From: Flavobacterium succinicans LMG 10402 | Lineage (GTDB): Bacteria > Bacteroidota > Bacteroidia > Flavobacteriales > Flavobacteriaceae | Reading direction: 5' to 3' | DNA length: 64,000 nucleotides | Assembly: GCF_000611675.1 (NCBI RefSeq) | Contig: NZ_JATV01000006.1 | Coordinates: forward strand, 1-64,000 | Part shown: in pieces, positions 50,426 to 59,778 of the stretch | Position numbering within the stretch: the stretch's first letter is position 1 | Layout: every line of letters begins with the position of its first letter | Made by a program: the position numbers and the translations under genes | The notes under the pieces: model-generated | Seen by the model: the letters and a program-made list of their open reading frames with translations, nothing else | Databases searched by the model: none | What the model was told of the DNA's origin: nothing

Positions 50426-50887
50426 TTATGAAAAAGAGATTACCGTTGTGTTTTTCACCTCATTGATCATAAAAGTACTATGCGTGCTGCCAATATGTTG
50501 CAACGTGGTGAGCTTGGTGACCAAAAACTCTCGGTAGGCCTCCATATCTTTGACCACCACTTTCAGAATATAATCGTAATCACCACTTACATGATGGCAT
50601 TCTAACACTTCAGGAAGCTGCACGACCTCATTTTCAAAACGAGTTAAAAATTCTTTGGTGTGTTGAATTAATTTTAAATGACAAAAAACCACAAATCCTT
50701 TTTCAATTTTGGTTTTATCGACTAACGCCGCATAATGATGAATGACGCCCTCTCGCTCCAGCTTTTTGATTCGTTCATAAACGGCTGTTACCGAAAGATT
50801 CAGCTTTACAGACAGTTCTTTGGTTGTTTTTTTACTATCGGTTTGCAGTAATACCAATAACTTTTTATCAATTGCATCTAAAAACAT
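50426..50887 (-). CDS. Lrp/AsnC-family transcriptional regulator
   Basis: A 153-residue regulator with an N-terminal winged helix (DAIDKKLLVLLQTDSKKTTKELSVKLNLSVTAVYERIKKLEREGVI, described as residues 4-49) and a C-terminal RAM ligand-binding domain (ECHHVSGDYDYILKVVVKDMEAYREFLVTKL, conserved GDYDY). Such proteins bind amino acids and regulate neighbouring metabolic genes. It is divergent from the methionine gamma-lyase-like gene (51125), and the 237 nt between them may contain shared regulatory sites. Confidence 0.95.
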   Translation of the reverse strand: MFLDAIDKKLLVLLQTDSKKTTKELSVKLNLSVTAVYERIKKLEREGVIHHYAALVDKTKIEKGFVVFCHLKLIQHTKEFLTRFENEVVQLPEVLECHHVSGDYDYILKVVVKDMEAYREFLVTKLTTLQHIGSTHSTFMINEVKNTTVISFS

Positions 50888-51124
50888 ATACTTGATTTTG
50901 AATTAAAAAACATAATGTTCCACCTTTTCGTTTAGAAAGAAAAACTAGCTTTTTAAAATTTACTTATCAAATATAGATTTAAAATTTATATAAAATAAAA
51001 ATTAAGGAATTAAAATCTATATTCAACAGATGCTATTGAAATTGAATCTACAAACTCTTTATTTTGACTATTATTTTTTTTTTAAAAAGTCATTTACTAT
51101 TGAACAATAAAACCAAATTGCGTT

Positions 51125-52327
51125 ATGAAACACTTTAACCCAGCCGACAACATTCAAGATTTACAATACTTTGGAGAATTTGGAGGTGTAAACCCTTCTA
51201 TTTCTGATTCGTCTACCTATACTTTTTTATCCGCCAAAACCATGTTTGACACTTTTGAAGGCAATATGGAAGGCTGTTATTTGTATTCACGTCATTCTTC
51301 CCCCAGTAATTTATACTTAGACCAAGCCATTGCTGCCATGGAAGGTACGGAAGCCGCCAATGTAGCTGCTTCTGGAATGGGTGCCATTACGCCTACCCTA
51401 TTACAACTGTGTGGTTCGGGTGATCATATCGTGTCGAGTCGAACCATTTATGGTGGAACGTATGCGTTTCTAAAAAACTTCGCCCCTAGATTAGGTATAG
51501 CAACTACATTTGTGGACATCACTAAGCTAGACGTGGTAGAAGCCAGCATTACGCCTAATACTAAAGTTTTGTATTGCGAAACAGTAAGTAATCCCCTTTT
51601 AGAAGTAGCCGATATTGAGGGATTGTCAAAAATTGCCAAAAAACATCACTTAAAATTGGTAGTCGACAATACCTTTTCGCCACTGTCTGTGGCTCCAGCC
51701 ACTTTAGGTGCCGATGTGGTAATTCATAGTTTAACCAAATACATTAATGGTTCTAGCGATACGGTGGGGGGAGTTACTTGCGGTAGTCGCGAGTTTATCA
51801 ACAGTCTAAAAAACGTGAATACCGGCGCCAGCATGCTTTTAGGGCCCACTATGGACAGTTTACGATCTGCCAGTGTGATGAAAAACCTTCGCACGTTGCA
51901 TATTCGAATGAAACAACACAGTTACAATGCCAGTTACTTGGCAGAACGTTTTGAAAAAGACGGATTAAAAACGGTTTATCCTGGTTTAGCCAGTCATTCA
52001 AGTCATGAGTTATATAAAAAGATGATCAACCCTGAATATGGTTTTGGTGGCATGATGACGCTTGATGTGGGCACTTTGGACACCGCTAACGCCTTGATGG
52101 AATTAATGCAACAACGCAATTTAGGGTACTTAGCGGTAAGTTTAGGCTTTTATAAAACTTTATTCAGCGCACCGGGTACGTCCACATCCAGCGAGATTCC
52201 ATTAGAGGAACAAGCCGAGATGGGATTAACAGATGGCTTGATTCGTTTCTCTATCGGACTTGATAACAACATTGAGCGAACGTATCAAAGCATGAAAGAA
52301 TGCATGGTGGAGTTGGGAATTCTTTAA
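51125..52327 (+). CDS. Methionine gamma-lyase-like PLP-dependent enzyme
   Basis: A 400-residue member of the Cys/Met-metabolism PLP family. Signatures are YSRHSSPSNLYLDQAIAAMEGTEAANVAASGMGAI (substrate loop and PLP contacts), KLVVDNTFSP, and the PLP lysine in HSLTKYINGSSDTVGG. Enzymes of this family split methionine to methanethiol, ammonia and 2-oxobutyrate, or carry out cystathionine reactions; the family subtype is not fully resolved here. The adjacent divergent Lrp regulator, which senses amino acids, suggests degradation control. The ending LTDGLIRFSIGLDNNIE is conserved. Confidence 0.93.
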   Translation: MKHFNPADNIQDLQYFGEFGGVNPSISDSSTYTFLSAKTMFDTFEGNMEGCYLYSRHSSPSNLYLDQAIAAMEGTEAANVAASGMGAITPTLLQLCGSGDHIVSSRTIYGGTYAFLKNFAPRLGIATTFVDITKLDVVEASITPNTKVLYCETVSNPLLEVADIEGLSKIAKKHHLKLVVDNTFSPLSVAPATLGADVVIHSLTKYINGSSDTVGGVTCGSREFINSLKNVNTGASMLLGPTMDSLRSASVMKNLRTLHIRMKQHSYNASYLAERFEKDGLKTVYPGLASHSSHELYKKMINPEYGFGGMMTLDVGTLDTANALMELMQQRNLGYLAVSLGFYKTLFSAPGTSTSSEIPLEEQAEMGLTDGLIRFSIGLDNNIERTYQSMKECMVELGIL

Positions 52328-52350
52328 AATCGAATCACAAATCTATATTT

Positions 52351-52381
52351 AACCGTTACAGCCTTTGTAACGGTTTTTTTT
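52351..52381 (+). terminator. Terminator after the PLP-enzyme gene
   Basis: AACCGTTACA / TGTAACGGTT stem with a 3-5 nt loop, then eight T residues. Confidence 0.9.
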
Positions 52382-52974
52382 ATCCAAAAATCAACGGTGC
52401 GTTGGTCTTAAACAATGATTGACCAACAATAGAAAAAAGGTCAACACGATTTTCAAATTGCTTTTAAAAGCAACATTTCTTTATACAACCACAAAAAAAC
52501 ACATTGTAAAATATCGATACAATAATTAATGAAGAAATAATTTATTAATTTTTTGTTAAAATATTTATTTAAAATCAATCTATTAAGGTGTGTTTTTAAG
52601 GCAAATTTCCAATAAAAAAACGAGCGTAACTATAACCCCAAGTAGGTAAAGTGTAGAAGAAAACATCTCCAAAAACGAGTCTTCAAACGTTGTAGAATAT
52701 ACTCCAAAGTGAAGTGACAAAAAAATAAAAAAGTCAGAATTCACAAGCCTATTCAGGTATACTATTGGTACAACACGTATCAAAAAAAAAATATAAAATA
52801 CCCACCACATGATCAATGTAAGCTAATTATACTCAAACATTTTTTATATTTGTTTATCATCTTTTTTATAATAATAACAAGATTAAACGGATAAAATTAG
52901 CACAATTAATAGCTCTTGTTTAACTATAAAACAGGTACCTTTTTTAAATCATAATTAACACAAATTGAATCATT
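52382..52974. other. Long intergenic region before PEP carboxylase
   Basis: AT-rich, 593 bp. On the minus strand 52583-52816 a frame of 77 residues with two hydrophobic stretches exists; it is not clearly genuine and I leave it out as a gene. TATATTTG at 52845-52852 (plus strand) matches the -7 box but lacks a good -33 partner and is a candidate promoter for ppc. No repeat is evident. Confidence 0.5.
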
Positions 52975-55683
52975 ATGACAAAATTAAAATCACCATTTCA
53001 AAAAATAACCGATGATCGCAAGTTCATCATCGATTGTTATGTTGAAATGTTGTCCCGCATCAATGAGCCAAAAATCATTGAATTGATCAAAAATGATCCT
53101 AAAAACCTTTCGATTGAAGAGAATGACGAGATTCCAAGTGAAAAAGTAATTCAATCACTTAGCATCTATTTCCAATTAATGACCTTAGTTGAAGAAAACG
53201 CTGCTACTCAATACAGAAGAAAAACAGAGAATCAATTGAACATTGATTCCACCAGAGGATCATGGGCTGAGGCTTTCAAAATTTGGAAAGAACAAGGAAT
53301 TAGTGAAGATGAAATGCTAAAAACCATAGCCTCTACTCATGTAATTCCAGTTTTAACAGCTCACCCTACTGAAGCCAAAAGAGTTACAGTTATCGAAATT
53401 CACCGTGAATTGTATTTGCTTTTAGTACAAAAAGAAAACACTGCTTTAAGTAAAATTGAACTTTTTGAAAATAAAGAAAAAATTATTTGCTTATTGGAAA
53501 GATGGTGGCGAACTGGTGAAATTTATCTTGAAAAACCAGACATTACTGACGAAAGATCGAATGTCATCTATTACCTAAGCAAAGTTTTCCCTGCTGTATT
53601 AGAAAAAAGTGACCAACAACTGAAGAGTTCTTGGATTGAAATGGGACTCAATCCCAATAAAATTAAAAATCCAGATGTTTATCCAAGCATTACTTTTGGT
53701 AGCTGGGTGGGTGGAGACAGAGATGGTCACCCATTAGTAACGCCAAACATCACACAGGACACCTTACTTTTGCACAGACAAACAGCACTTTTTTTACTAA
53801 AAAGTCAATTGCTAACATTGGCAAGTCGTCTTTCTGTTTCTGCTATCAATAACCCGATTCCTTTTGTTTTGACGAATGCTATCGAGAAAAAAGCAACGAT
53901 TCTAGGAGCAGCAGGACAAAATAGTATCAAAAGAAATCCTTACGAACCTTGGAGACAATATGTAAGTTTGATTTTGGTACAATTAAAAAACACCGTTTCG
54001 GATAAAACCTCCGATTCTCAATCGTACTACAAATCTAGCGCTGCGCTGCAAGAAGATTTAAAATTTTTACGAGAAGTATTAGTTGATAATGGATTGAAAG
54101 GATTGGCAGATGATTTACTATTCCCAATTGAACGCGCAGTTAAATGCTTCGGATTTCACTTGGCCAAGTTAGACATTCGTCAAAACAGTACCTTCCACGA
54201 CAAAGCGATTTCTCAAATCTTGAAATCGAACGGAGAAACTGATTATGATTTTGAAAACTGGGAAGAAGAAAAAAGGGTAGCCTTTTTGAACAAAACTCTT
54301 CAAAGTCATTCGTTAATCACAGATGTAACCGTTTCTTATGGTCCAGAAGCAGACAATGTTTTGGATTGTTACCGAGTGGTACGCCAACACATTAATCAAT
54401 ATGGTGCAGAGGGCATTGGTTCATTCATTGTGAGTATGACCCGAAGCTTGAGTGATTTATTAGTGGTCTATCTTTTGATGAGAGAAACACAATTGCTCAA
54501 TACCAAAATTAGAGTCGTTCCCTTGCTAGAAACCATCGAAGATTTGCACAATGGTCCAGAAATTTTAGAAGCCTTTTTACAAAATACTATTACCAAACAA
54601 CGTACTGCACAACTTGACAACAAACAAGAAGTGATGTTAGGATATAGCGACAGTAATAAAGATGGTGGAACCATTGCTAGTAAATGGAATCTTTACAAAG
54701 CTGAAAAAGCACTTTCGGCAGTGGGTAGAAAAAATGGAATAGACATTTTCTTTTTCCACGGAACAGGAGGAACGATTAGTAGAGGGGGCGGAAAATACCA
54801 CCGATTCCTAGAAAGTATGCCAACCAATACCGTGAACGGAACCATCAAATTAACGGTGCAAGGAGAAACTATGGCACAGTTGTTTGGCAATCCATTAACT
54901 GCGACTTACAACCTAAATGCTTTAGCATCAGGAGTAGCAAAACAAACGATATTGAGCAAAGAAAATACAGACGAGGCTTCTTTCCCAATTGAAATCATGG
55001 AATTTTTATCTCAAAAATCTTGTGAACACTATAAAGATTTAATTGAAACTCCTGGTTTTATTGATTTTTACGGAAAAGCAACGTGTATTGACGTCTTAGA
55101 GAAAAGTAAAATTGGATCTAGACCTGCTAGACGAACTGGAACAAGAACGCTCAATGACTTACGCGCTATTCCATGGGTATTTAGTTGGAACTTATCTCGT
55201 ATTACCATCACAGGTTGGTACGGATTGGGTGAAGCCTTGAAAAAATTAAAAGAAGAAAGACCGGCAGATTTTATCACATTCAAAAACAATGTTGAAAATT
55301 GGACATTCTTGAAATTCTTAATGATTCAAACAGAAACAAACCTTATCCTTTCTAATAAAGAAATGATGAATTTGTATGCTAATTTGGATGAAAACGAAGC
55401 AGAGAGAAAACTGTTCATGGACAAAATCCTAACCGATTATCACAACGGATTCTCAATCATTGAAGAATTATTTGACGAACCAGCTTCCAAACGTAGAGGT
55501 GGTCAATATGATAATTTAGAGTGGAGAAATGAAAAACTTAAGGTTTTGCATAAACTACATCTTAAATACTTGACGCAATGGAGAAATATTGCAGATGAAA
55601 ATAGTATTGAAAAAAATAAACTTTTGACCAAACTATTAAGCATTGTTAACTCCATCTCAAGTGGTTTGAAAAACACAGGTTGA
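52975..55683 (+). CDS. ppc: Phosphoenolpyruvate carboxylase
   Basis: Carboxylates PEP with bicarbonate to oxaloacetate (anaplerosis). At 902 residues it matches the Bacteroidota form. Conserved regions include LTAHPTEAKR (catalytic His region), GSWVGGDRDGHPLVTP, LDIRQNS, LGYSDSNKDGGTIASKWNLYKAEKAL, FHGTGGTISRGGGK (active-site loop), RPARRTGTRTLNDLRAIPWVFSWNLSRI, and the C-terminal KNTG. The canonical GRGGSIGRGG loop has Thr in place of the first Arg (E. coli R581) while the second Arg (R587) is kept. An upstream terminator and long intergenic region indicate separate transcription. Confidence 0.96.
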   Translation: MTKLKSPFQKITDDRKFIIDCYVEMLSRINEPKIIELIKNDPKNLSIEENDEIPSEKVIQSLSIYFQLMTLVEENAATQYRRKTENQLNIDSTRGSWAEAFKIWKEQGISEDEMLKTIASTHVIPVLTAHPTEAKRVTVIEIHRELYLLLVQKENTALSKIELFENKEKIICLLERWWRTGEIYLEKPDITDERSNVIYYLSKVFPAVLEKSDQQLKSSWIEMGLNPNKIKNPDVYPSITFGSWVGGDRDGHPLVTPNITQDTLLLHRQTALFLLKSQLLTLASRLSVSAINNPIPFVLTNAIEKKATILGAAGQNSIKRNPYEPWRQYVSLILVQLKNTVSDKTSDSQSYYKSSAALQEDLKFLREVLVDNGLKGLADDLLFPIERAVKCFGFHLAKLDIRQNSTFHDKAISQILKSNGETDYDFENWEEEKRVAFLNKTLQSHSLITDVTVSYGPEADNVLDCYRVVRQHINQYGAEGIGSFIVSMTRSLSDLLVVYLLMRETQLLNTKIRVVPLLETIEDLHNGPEILEAFLQNTITKQRTAQLDNKQEVMLGYSDSNKDGGTIASKWNLYKAEKALSAVGRKNGIDIFFFHGTGGTISRGGGKYHRFLESMPTNTVNGTIKLTVQGETMAQLFGNPLTATYNLNALASGVAKQTILSKENTDEASFPIEIMEFLSQKSCEHYKDLIETPGFIDFYGKATCIDVLEKSKIGSRPARRTGTRTLNDLRAIPWVFSWNLSRITITGWYGLGEALKKLKEERPADFITFKNNVENWTFLKFLMIQTETNLILSNKEMMNLYANLDENEAERKLFMDKILTDYHNGFSIIEELFDEPASKRRGGQYDNLEWRNEKLKVLHKLHLKYLTQWRNIADENSIEKNKLLTKLLSIVNSISSGLKNTG

Positions 55684-55727
55684 TCCCATGATACTTAGTG
55701 TTGTTATGTAAATGACACCAAAAATCA

Positions 55728-55771
55728 GGTCTTTTTAAAGCATTTTTATGCTTTAAAAGGACCTTTTTTTA
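55728..55771 (+). terminator. Terminator after ppc
   Basis: AGGTCTTTTTAAAGCAT / ATGCTTTAAAAGGACCT with a short T loop and a following T-run; strong. Confidence 0.9.
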
Positions 55772-55892
55772 TACCTTTCTCGTTTTTAGAACAAGCTCTA
55801 AATTCTATTACGCACAGTTCTTTTTGATTAGAGATTACTTCACTTATACTATTTTCATAGGAGTTCAGTGAACTTCGTTTGCAGTGAAAATC

Positions 55893-55957
55893 CTTTTTGA
55901 GGCTTTTTCTGCCTCAAAAAGATTGTAGCGTAAAGCCCGCCCCTTGTGGTAACGCCC
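55893..55957 (-). repeat. GGGCGTTACC-type repeat element, copy E4
   Basis: On the minus strand it begins GGGCGTTACCACAAGGGGCG, continues GGCTTTACGCTA, then hairpin TTTTTGAGGC / GCCTCAAAAA. It shares its first ~35 nt with copy E1 after trpB but has a different body. The gap from 55772 to 56030 otherwise holds nothing recognised. Confidence 0.7.
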
Positions 55958-56029
55958 AAATAGTGAAATTCGAAAAAAGGCTGTAGTAATCAACAGTAAG
56001 AATAGTGTTAATTTCTATTTAATTCCATC

Positions 56030-56057
56030 TTGCTCTTGGATTTATGTTTTACTTTTG
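56030..56057 (+). promoter_or_regulatory. Promoter of the thioesterase gene
   Basis: TTG at 56030-56032 and TACTTTTG at 56050-56057, 17 nt apart. It rules out a start at the in-frame codon 56055 and supports ATG 56091. Confidence 0.65.
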
Positions 56058-56090
56058 CAAATTCAAAAAAAGCTCAAAAAAATAACGTTT

Positions 56091-56525
56091 ATGCCCACAT
56101 TTAGCAAACAAATTTCCGTAAGATGGTCTGATCTTGATCCTAACTTTCATATGCGTCATAGCGCTTACTACGATTTTGGAGCCCAACACCGTATTGAGAT
56201 TCTAGAAGAATTAGGGTTAACCTTGGGAGTCATGAAATCTCAACATATTGGTCCCGTTTTATTTAGAGAAGAGTGTGTTTTTAAAAGAGAAATACATTTG
56301 GCCGACACCATCATTTTGAATACTAAAATTGCCAAAATGAAACCCGATGCCTCACGCTGGACGATCAAACATGAAATGTATAGAGACGAGGTGCTCTGTG
56401 CTACCATCACGGTGGATGGTGCTTGGATGGATACCAAAGCAAGGAAATTGGCGAGTCCAACCCCTCAAATCGTGATTGATTCTTTCAATGCGTTTCCAAA
56501 AACTACTGATTTTATTTCACTTTAG
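56091..56525 (+). CDS. Acyl-CoA thioesterase, hotdog fold
   Basis: A 144-residue 4HBT-type protein. The start MPTFSKQISVRWSDLDPNFHMRHSAYYDF contains the catalytic Asp-region of the hotdog thioesterase family (normally DxDxxxHxxN; here DLDPNFHMRHS). It should hydrolyse acyl-CoA thioesters in the cytoplasm as a dimer or tetramer. It is followed 11 nt later by a DUF1398 gene, so the two are probably co-transcribed. Confidence 0.9.
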   Translation: MPTFSKQISVRWSDLDPNFHMRHSAYYDFGAQHRIEILEELGLTLGVMKSQHIGPVLFREECVFKREIHLADTIILNTKIAKMKPDASRWTIKHEMYRDEVLCATITVDGAWMDTKARKLASPTPQIVIDSFNAFPKTTDFISL

Positions 56526-56536
56526 ATACCTAACCT

Positions 56537-56926
56537 ATGTTTACCATTGCCCAAATAAAAGAAGCGCACGCCAAAGTAAAATCAGGCGAAGATTTCCCAA
56601 AATATATTCAAGATTTAATTAATTTAGGAGTGATCGGTTACGATACTTCTGTGGCCGATGGTCGCGTAACGTATTTTGGCGCTGACAATTTTCGAACGTC
56701 CGCTACCGAAACGTATGAACCTTTAACAATTGCCGCGTCTGCCAACAAAGAACGTTTCATTGAATATTTGGTGATGCACCAAGAAGGCCAAACCGATTAT
56801 CTTACGTTTTGCGCGCAAGTAGCCCAGTGTGGTATTGCCCGCTGGACGGTAAACATTTTGGATAAAACTTGTACCTATTTCGACCAAAACGATGCCCCTA
56901 TTGTCATCGAAAAAATTCAGTTGTAA
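56537..56926 (+). CDS. DUF1398 family protein
   Basis: A 129-residue protein matching the pattern of the DUF1398 (phage envelope protein-like) family: FTIAQIKEAHAKVKSGEDFPKYIQDLINLGVIGYDTSVADGRVTYFG (positions 2-48), then ANKERFIEYLVMHQEGQTDYLTFCAQVAQCGIARWTVN. The biochemical function of the family is unknown. No signal peptide. It is probably in one transcript with the thioesterase gene. Confidence 0.9.
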   Translation: MFTIAQIKEAHAKVKSGEDFPKYIQDLINLGVIGYDTSVADGRVTYFGADNFRTSATETYEPLTIAASANKERFIEYLVMHQEGQTDYLTFCAQVAQCGIARWTVNILDKTCTYFDQNDAPIVIEKIQL

Positions 56927-56930
56927 AGCA

Positions 56931-56969
56931 AAAAAAAGGACTTGTTAATAATTACAAGTCCTTTTTTTA
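56931..56969. terminator. Bidirectional terminator
   Basis: AAAAAAAGGACTTGT / ACAAGTCCTTTTTTT around an AT-rich loop serves DUF1398 and the convergent rluD-like gene. Confidence 0.9.
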
Positions 56970-56972
56970 TAC

Positions 56973-58010
56973 TTAATCTTCGTCTGCAACATGCGTCTTG
57001 CAGTAATTACGCCAACGGTCAATACAATCTTGAAAATCGGCTGGAATTTCGGTATCAAAGCGCATCATTTCGCCAGTATTTGGATGCACAAACCCTAAGG
57101 TTTTAGCATGCAAGGCTTGGCGTGGTAAAGCTTTGAAACAATTTTCTATAAACTGTTTGTATTTGGTAAAAGTAGTTCCTTTTAAAATCAAATGCCCACC
57201 ATAACGCTCATCATTGAATAAGGGGTGCCCAATATGTTTCATGTGCGCTCTAATTTGGTGCGTACGTCCAGTTTCTAGATTGCAAGAAATTAAAGTAACA
57301 TAACCAAATCGTTCCAATACTTTATAATGCGTGATCGCTGGTTTACCAATTTCGGGATCGTCAAAAACAGCCATTTGCATTCTGTCTTTCAAATGACGGG
57401 CAAGATTCCCTTCGATAGTTCCGCTTTCTGCAGCTACATTTCCCCAAACCAAAGCAAGATACTCTCGTTCGGTTGTTTTGGCCTCAAATTGTTTGGCCAA
57501 ATGCGTCATAGCCGCTTCGGTCTTGGCTATCACAAGCAATCCTGAAGTGTCTTTGTCAATACGATGTACCAAACCAGGACGTTCGCTGCTATTCATCGGC
57601 AAATTATCAAAATGATGTGCCAAAGCATTGACCAAAGTCCCTGTATAATTACCATGACCAGGATGAACCACCATACCTGGCTCTTTGTTGACCAACAACA
57701 AAGCATCGTCCTCATACACTATATTCAATGGAAGATCCTCGGGTAAAATATGATTTTCAAAAGGAGGATGCGTCAACATCACCGTAATCACATCAAAGGG
57801 TTTTACTTTGTAATTGGACTTCACCGGAAGATCGTTCACAAAGATATTACCTTCGGTAGCGGCGTTCTGTATTTTATTTCGCGTAGCATTTTGAATCAAA
57901 TTCATCAAGTATTTATCGATTCTCAAAATGGCTTGCCCTTTGGGAACCTCAAATCGATAGTGCTCGAATAATTCGTCTTCTAAATCATTGGCTTCAATAT
58001 TATTGTTCAT
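56973..58010 (-). CDS. rluD: RluA/RluD-family 23S rRNA pseudouridine synthase
   Basis: A 345-residue RNA-modifying enzyme: an S4 RNA-binding domain (residues about 25-80, RIDKYLMNLIQNATRNKIQNAATEGNIFVNDLPVK), then the pseudouridine synthase core with PGMVVHPGHGNYTGTLVNAL, the catalytic Asp in HRIDKDTSGLLVIAKTE, and GRTHQIRAHMKHIGHPLFNDERYGG. It converts uridines in 23S rRNA to pseudouridine. Its start overlaps the end of the PASTA gene by 11 nt, so the two are translationally linked. The rluD rather than rluC label is by general resemblance. Confidence 0.9.
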   Translation of the reverse strand: MNNNIEANDLEDELFEHYRFEVPKGQAILRIDKYLMNLIQNATRNKIQNAATEGNIFVNDLPVKSNYKVKPFDVITVMLTHPPFENHILPEDLPLNIVYEDDALLLVNKEPGMVVHPGHGNYTGTLVNALAHHFDNLPMNSSERPGLVHRIDKDTSGLLVIAKTEAAMTHLAKQFEAKTTEREYLALVWGNVAAESGTIEGNLARHLKDRMQMAVFDDPEIGKPAITHYKVLERFGYVTLISCNLETGRTHQIRAHMKHIGHPLFNDERYGGHLILKGTTFTKYKQFIENCFKALPRQALHAKTLGFVHPNTGEMMRFDTEIPADFQDCIDRWRNYCKTHVADED

Positions 58011-58626
58011 TGGTGTTATTTTCAGATTCTACAGCCGGCACTTGCAAACTATCATTTGCAATCACTTCTTCATAGGTTGCTTTTCCATCGCCTAAAACCA
58101 AATCGATTTTAGAGGCTTTTAAAACACGATCTCCTGCTTTAAGATTACGTCCTTTAAAACGGATTTCTAGCACCATATCCTTGGCTATATTGGGTATATA
58201 CGTTACTGTTCCTGCTTCTAACCCTAAGGCTTTAAGCGTAGGAACCACCTCACGATAGGTTTTTTCAATTAGGTTTGGAAGTTGTACGGAAGAAAAGCCA
58301 GAAGAATTGATTTTGATATAGACTTTACGACCAACTTTTACTTTCGTCCCTGGTGAAGGATCTTGCTCTACAACGCTAAATTTAGGAAAGTCACTTCGGT
58401 AATCTACGCTATCTAACAGTTCGTAGTCCAAATCCAATTCATCTAATTTTTCTTCTACTTGCTCCTCAGTCAATTTTGACAAATCAGGAACCGAAATCTC
58501 GTGACCATGATCCGTGGTATACGTTAGCCAATGCATAAAAAAATACGCTAAAAGCACTATAAAAGCAATTGCTAGGAACAATTGACCGAAAAAAACACGA
58601 CTACTTAGATACTTGCGTAAACTCAT
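58000..58626 (-). CDS. Membrane-anchored PASTA-domain protein
   Basis: A 208-residue protein with one N-terminal membrane helix (about residues 12-32) and two or three PASTA repeats outside (ISVPDLSKLTEEQVEEKLDELDLDYELLDSV; SPGTKVKVGRKVYIKINSSG; VQLPNLIEKTYREVVPTLKALGLEAG). PASTA domains bind peptidoglycan or muropeptides, but no kinase or transpeptidase domain is attached. I chose ATG 58626; the in-frame ATG at 58650 lies over the -7 box TATCTTTG (58648-58655). It precedes rluD with overlap and is divergent from ddl, a cell-wall gene. Confidence 0.88.
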   Translation of the reverse strand: MSLRKYLSSRVFFGQLFLAIAFIVLLAYFFMHWLTYTTDHGHEISVPDLSKLTEEQVEEKLDELDLDYELLDSVDYRSDFPKFSVVEQDPSPGTKVKVGRKVYIKINSSGFSSVQLPNLIEKTYREVVPTLKALGLEAGTVTYIPNIAKDMVLEIRFKGRNLKAGDRVLKASKIDLVLGDGKATYEEVIANDSLQVPAVESENNTNEQ

Positions 58627-58746
58627 AAACTTATTTTTAGTAAGCCGCAAAGATAAAGGTATTTCGTTTCAAAAAAAATGATAATTTTGTTTTGAATACG
58701 TTTAATCTCTTGATCGATTAAACGGTTAACCGATTAATTTTTTAAA

Positions 58747-59718
58747 ATGAAAAACATTGCCATCATCATGGGAGGTTATTCAAGCGAATACAAAATCTCT
58801 CTCATCAGCGGAAACGTAGTCTATCAAACCCTTGATAAAACCAAATATTCAGCATACAGAATCCACATCTTCAAAGAAAAATGGGTATATGTAGATGCCA
58901 ATGATGCCGAATTCCCTATCGATCGCAACGACTTTTCTGTGACTGTAAACGGTACTAAAATTAGTTTTGATGTCGTCTTCAATGCCATTCACGGAACACC
59001 CGGAGAAGACGGCCTTATGCAAGCTTATTTTGAACTTTTAGGAATACCACAAACAGCTTGCGATTATTACCAAGCGGCCTTGACTTTCAACAAAAGAGAC
59101 TTATTATCAGTTTTGAAACCCTATGGCATCAAAACAGCTACTTCTTATTACCTGAACAAAGGCGATGTGATTCATACCGACGAAATCGTAAAAAAAGTAG
59201 GACTGCCTTGCTTCGTAAAACCCAACAAAGCCGGTTCTAGTTTTGGAATTTCAAAAGTAAAAACGGAAGCCGAATTACCTATTGCTATCGAAGTTGCTTA
59301 TAAAGAAGATAACGAAATTATTATTGAAAGTTTCTTAGACGGCACCGAAGTATCCGTTGGTGTCATTAATTATAAAGGAAATATTACCGTGTTACCAATT
59401 ACTGAAATTGTTTCTGAAAATGATTTCTTTGACTATGAAGCCAAATATGAGGGCAAATCACAAGAAATTACGCCTGCTCGTATTTCTGATGAAATGACAC
59501 AAAAAGTAGGCGATATTGCCAAACGCGCCTATGAAGTTTTGAAAATGAAAGGATTCTCCCGAAGCGAATTCATAATTGTGGATGGCGAACCTCATATGCT
59601 AGAAATGAATACGATCCCAGGTTTAACTACTGAAAGTTTGATTCCACAACAAGCCAGAGCGGCAGGAATTTCTCTTGAAGATTTGTTTACTAATGCTATT
59701 GAGTTAGCGCTTAATTAA
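58747..59718 (+). CDS. ddl: D-alanine--D-alanine ligase
   Basis: ATP-grasp enzyme joining two D-Ala for peptidoglycan. The 323 residues have the start MKNIAIIMGGYSSEYKISLISG, the IHGTPGEDGLMQAYFELLGIPQTACD loop, LPCFVKPNKAGSSFGISKV (ATP-binding lysine) and the metal-binding stretch EPHMLEMNTIPGLTTESLIPQQARAAG. It lies divergent to the PASTA gene and 60 nt before coaD; the neighbourhood ddl-coaD-PASTA is common in flavobacteria. Confidence 0.97.
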   Translation: MKNIAIIMGGYSSEYKISLISGNVVYQTLDKTKYSAYRIHIFKEKWVYVDANDAEFPIDRNDFSVTVNGTKISFDVVFNAIHGTPGEDGLMQAYFELLGIPQTACDYYQAALTFNKRDLLSVLKPYGIKTATSYYLNKGDVIHTDEIVKKVGLPCFVKPNKAGSSFGISKVKTEAELPIAIEVAYKEDNEIIIESFLDGTEVSVGVINYKGNITVLPITEIVSENDFFDYEAKYEGKSQEITPARISDEMTQKVGDIAKRAYEVLKMKGFSRSEFIIVDGEPHMLEMNTIPGLTTESLIPQQARAAGISLEDLFTNAIELALN

Positions 59719-59778
59719 GTTTCTGAGTGGCTAAGATGCTGAGCCACTAAGCACTTCGCAACACCCAACCTTAAAAAA

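Noticed and set aside
52583..52816. Minus-strand frame of 77 residues with two hydrophobic stretches in the gap before ppc
   Set aside because: No recognisable family, no good promoter on that strand, and AT-rich non-coding DNA readily gives hydrophobic frames; listed only as a remark.
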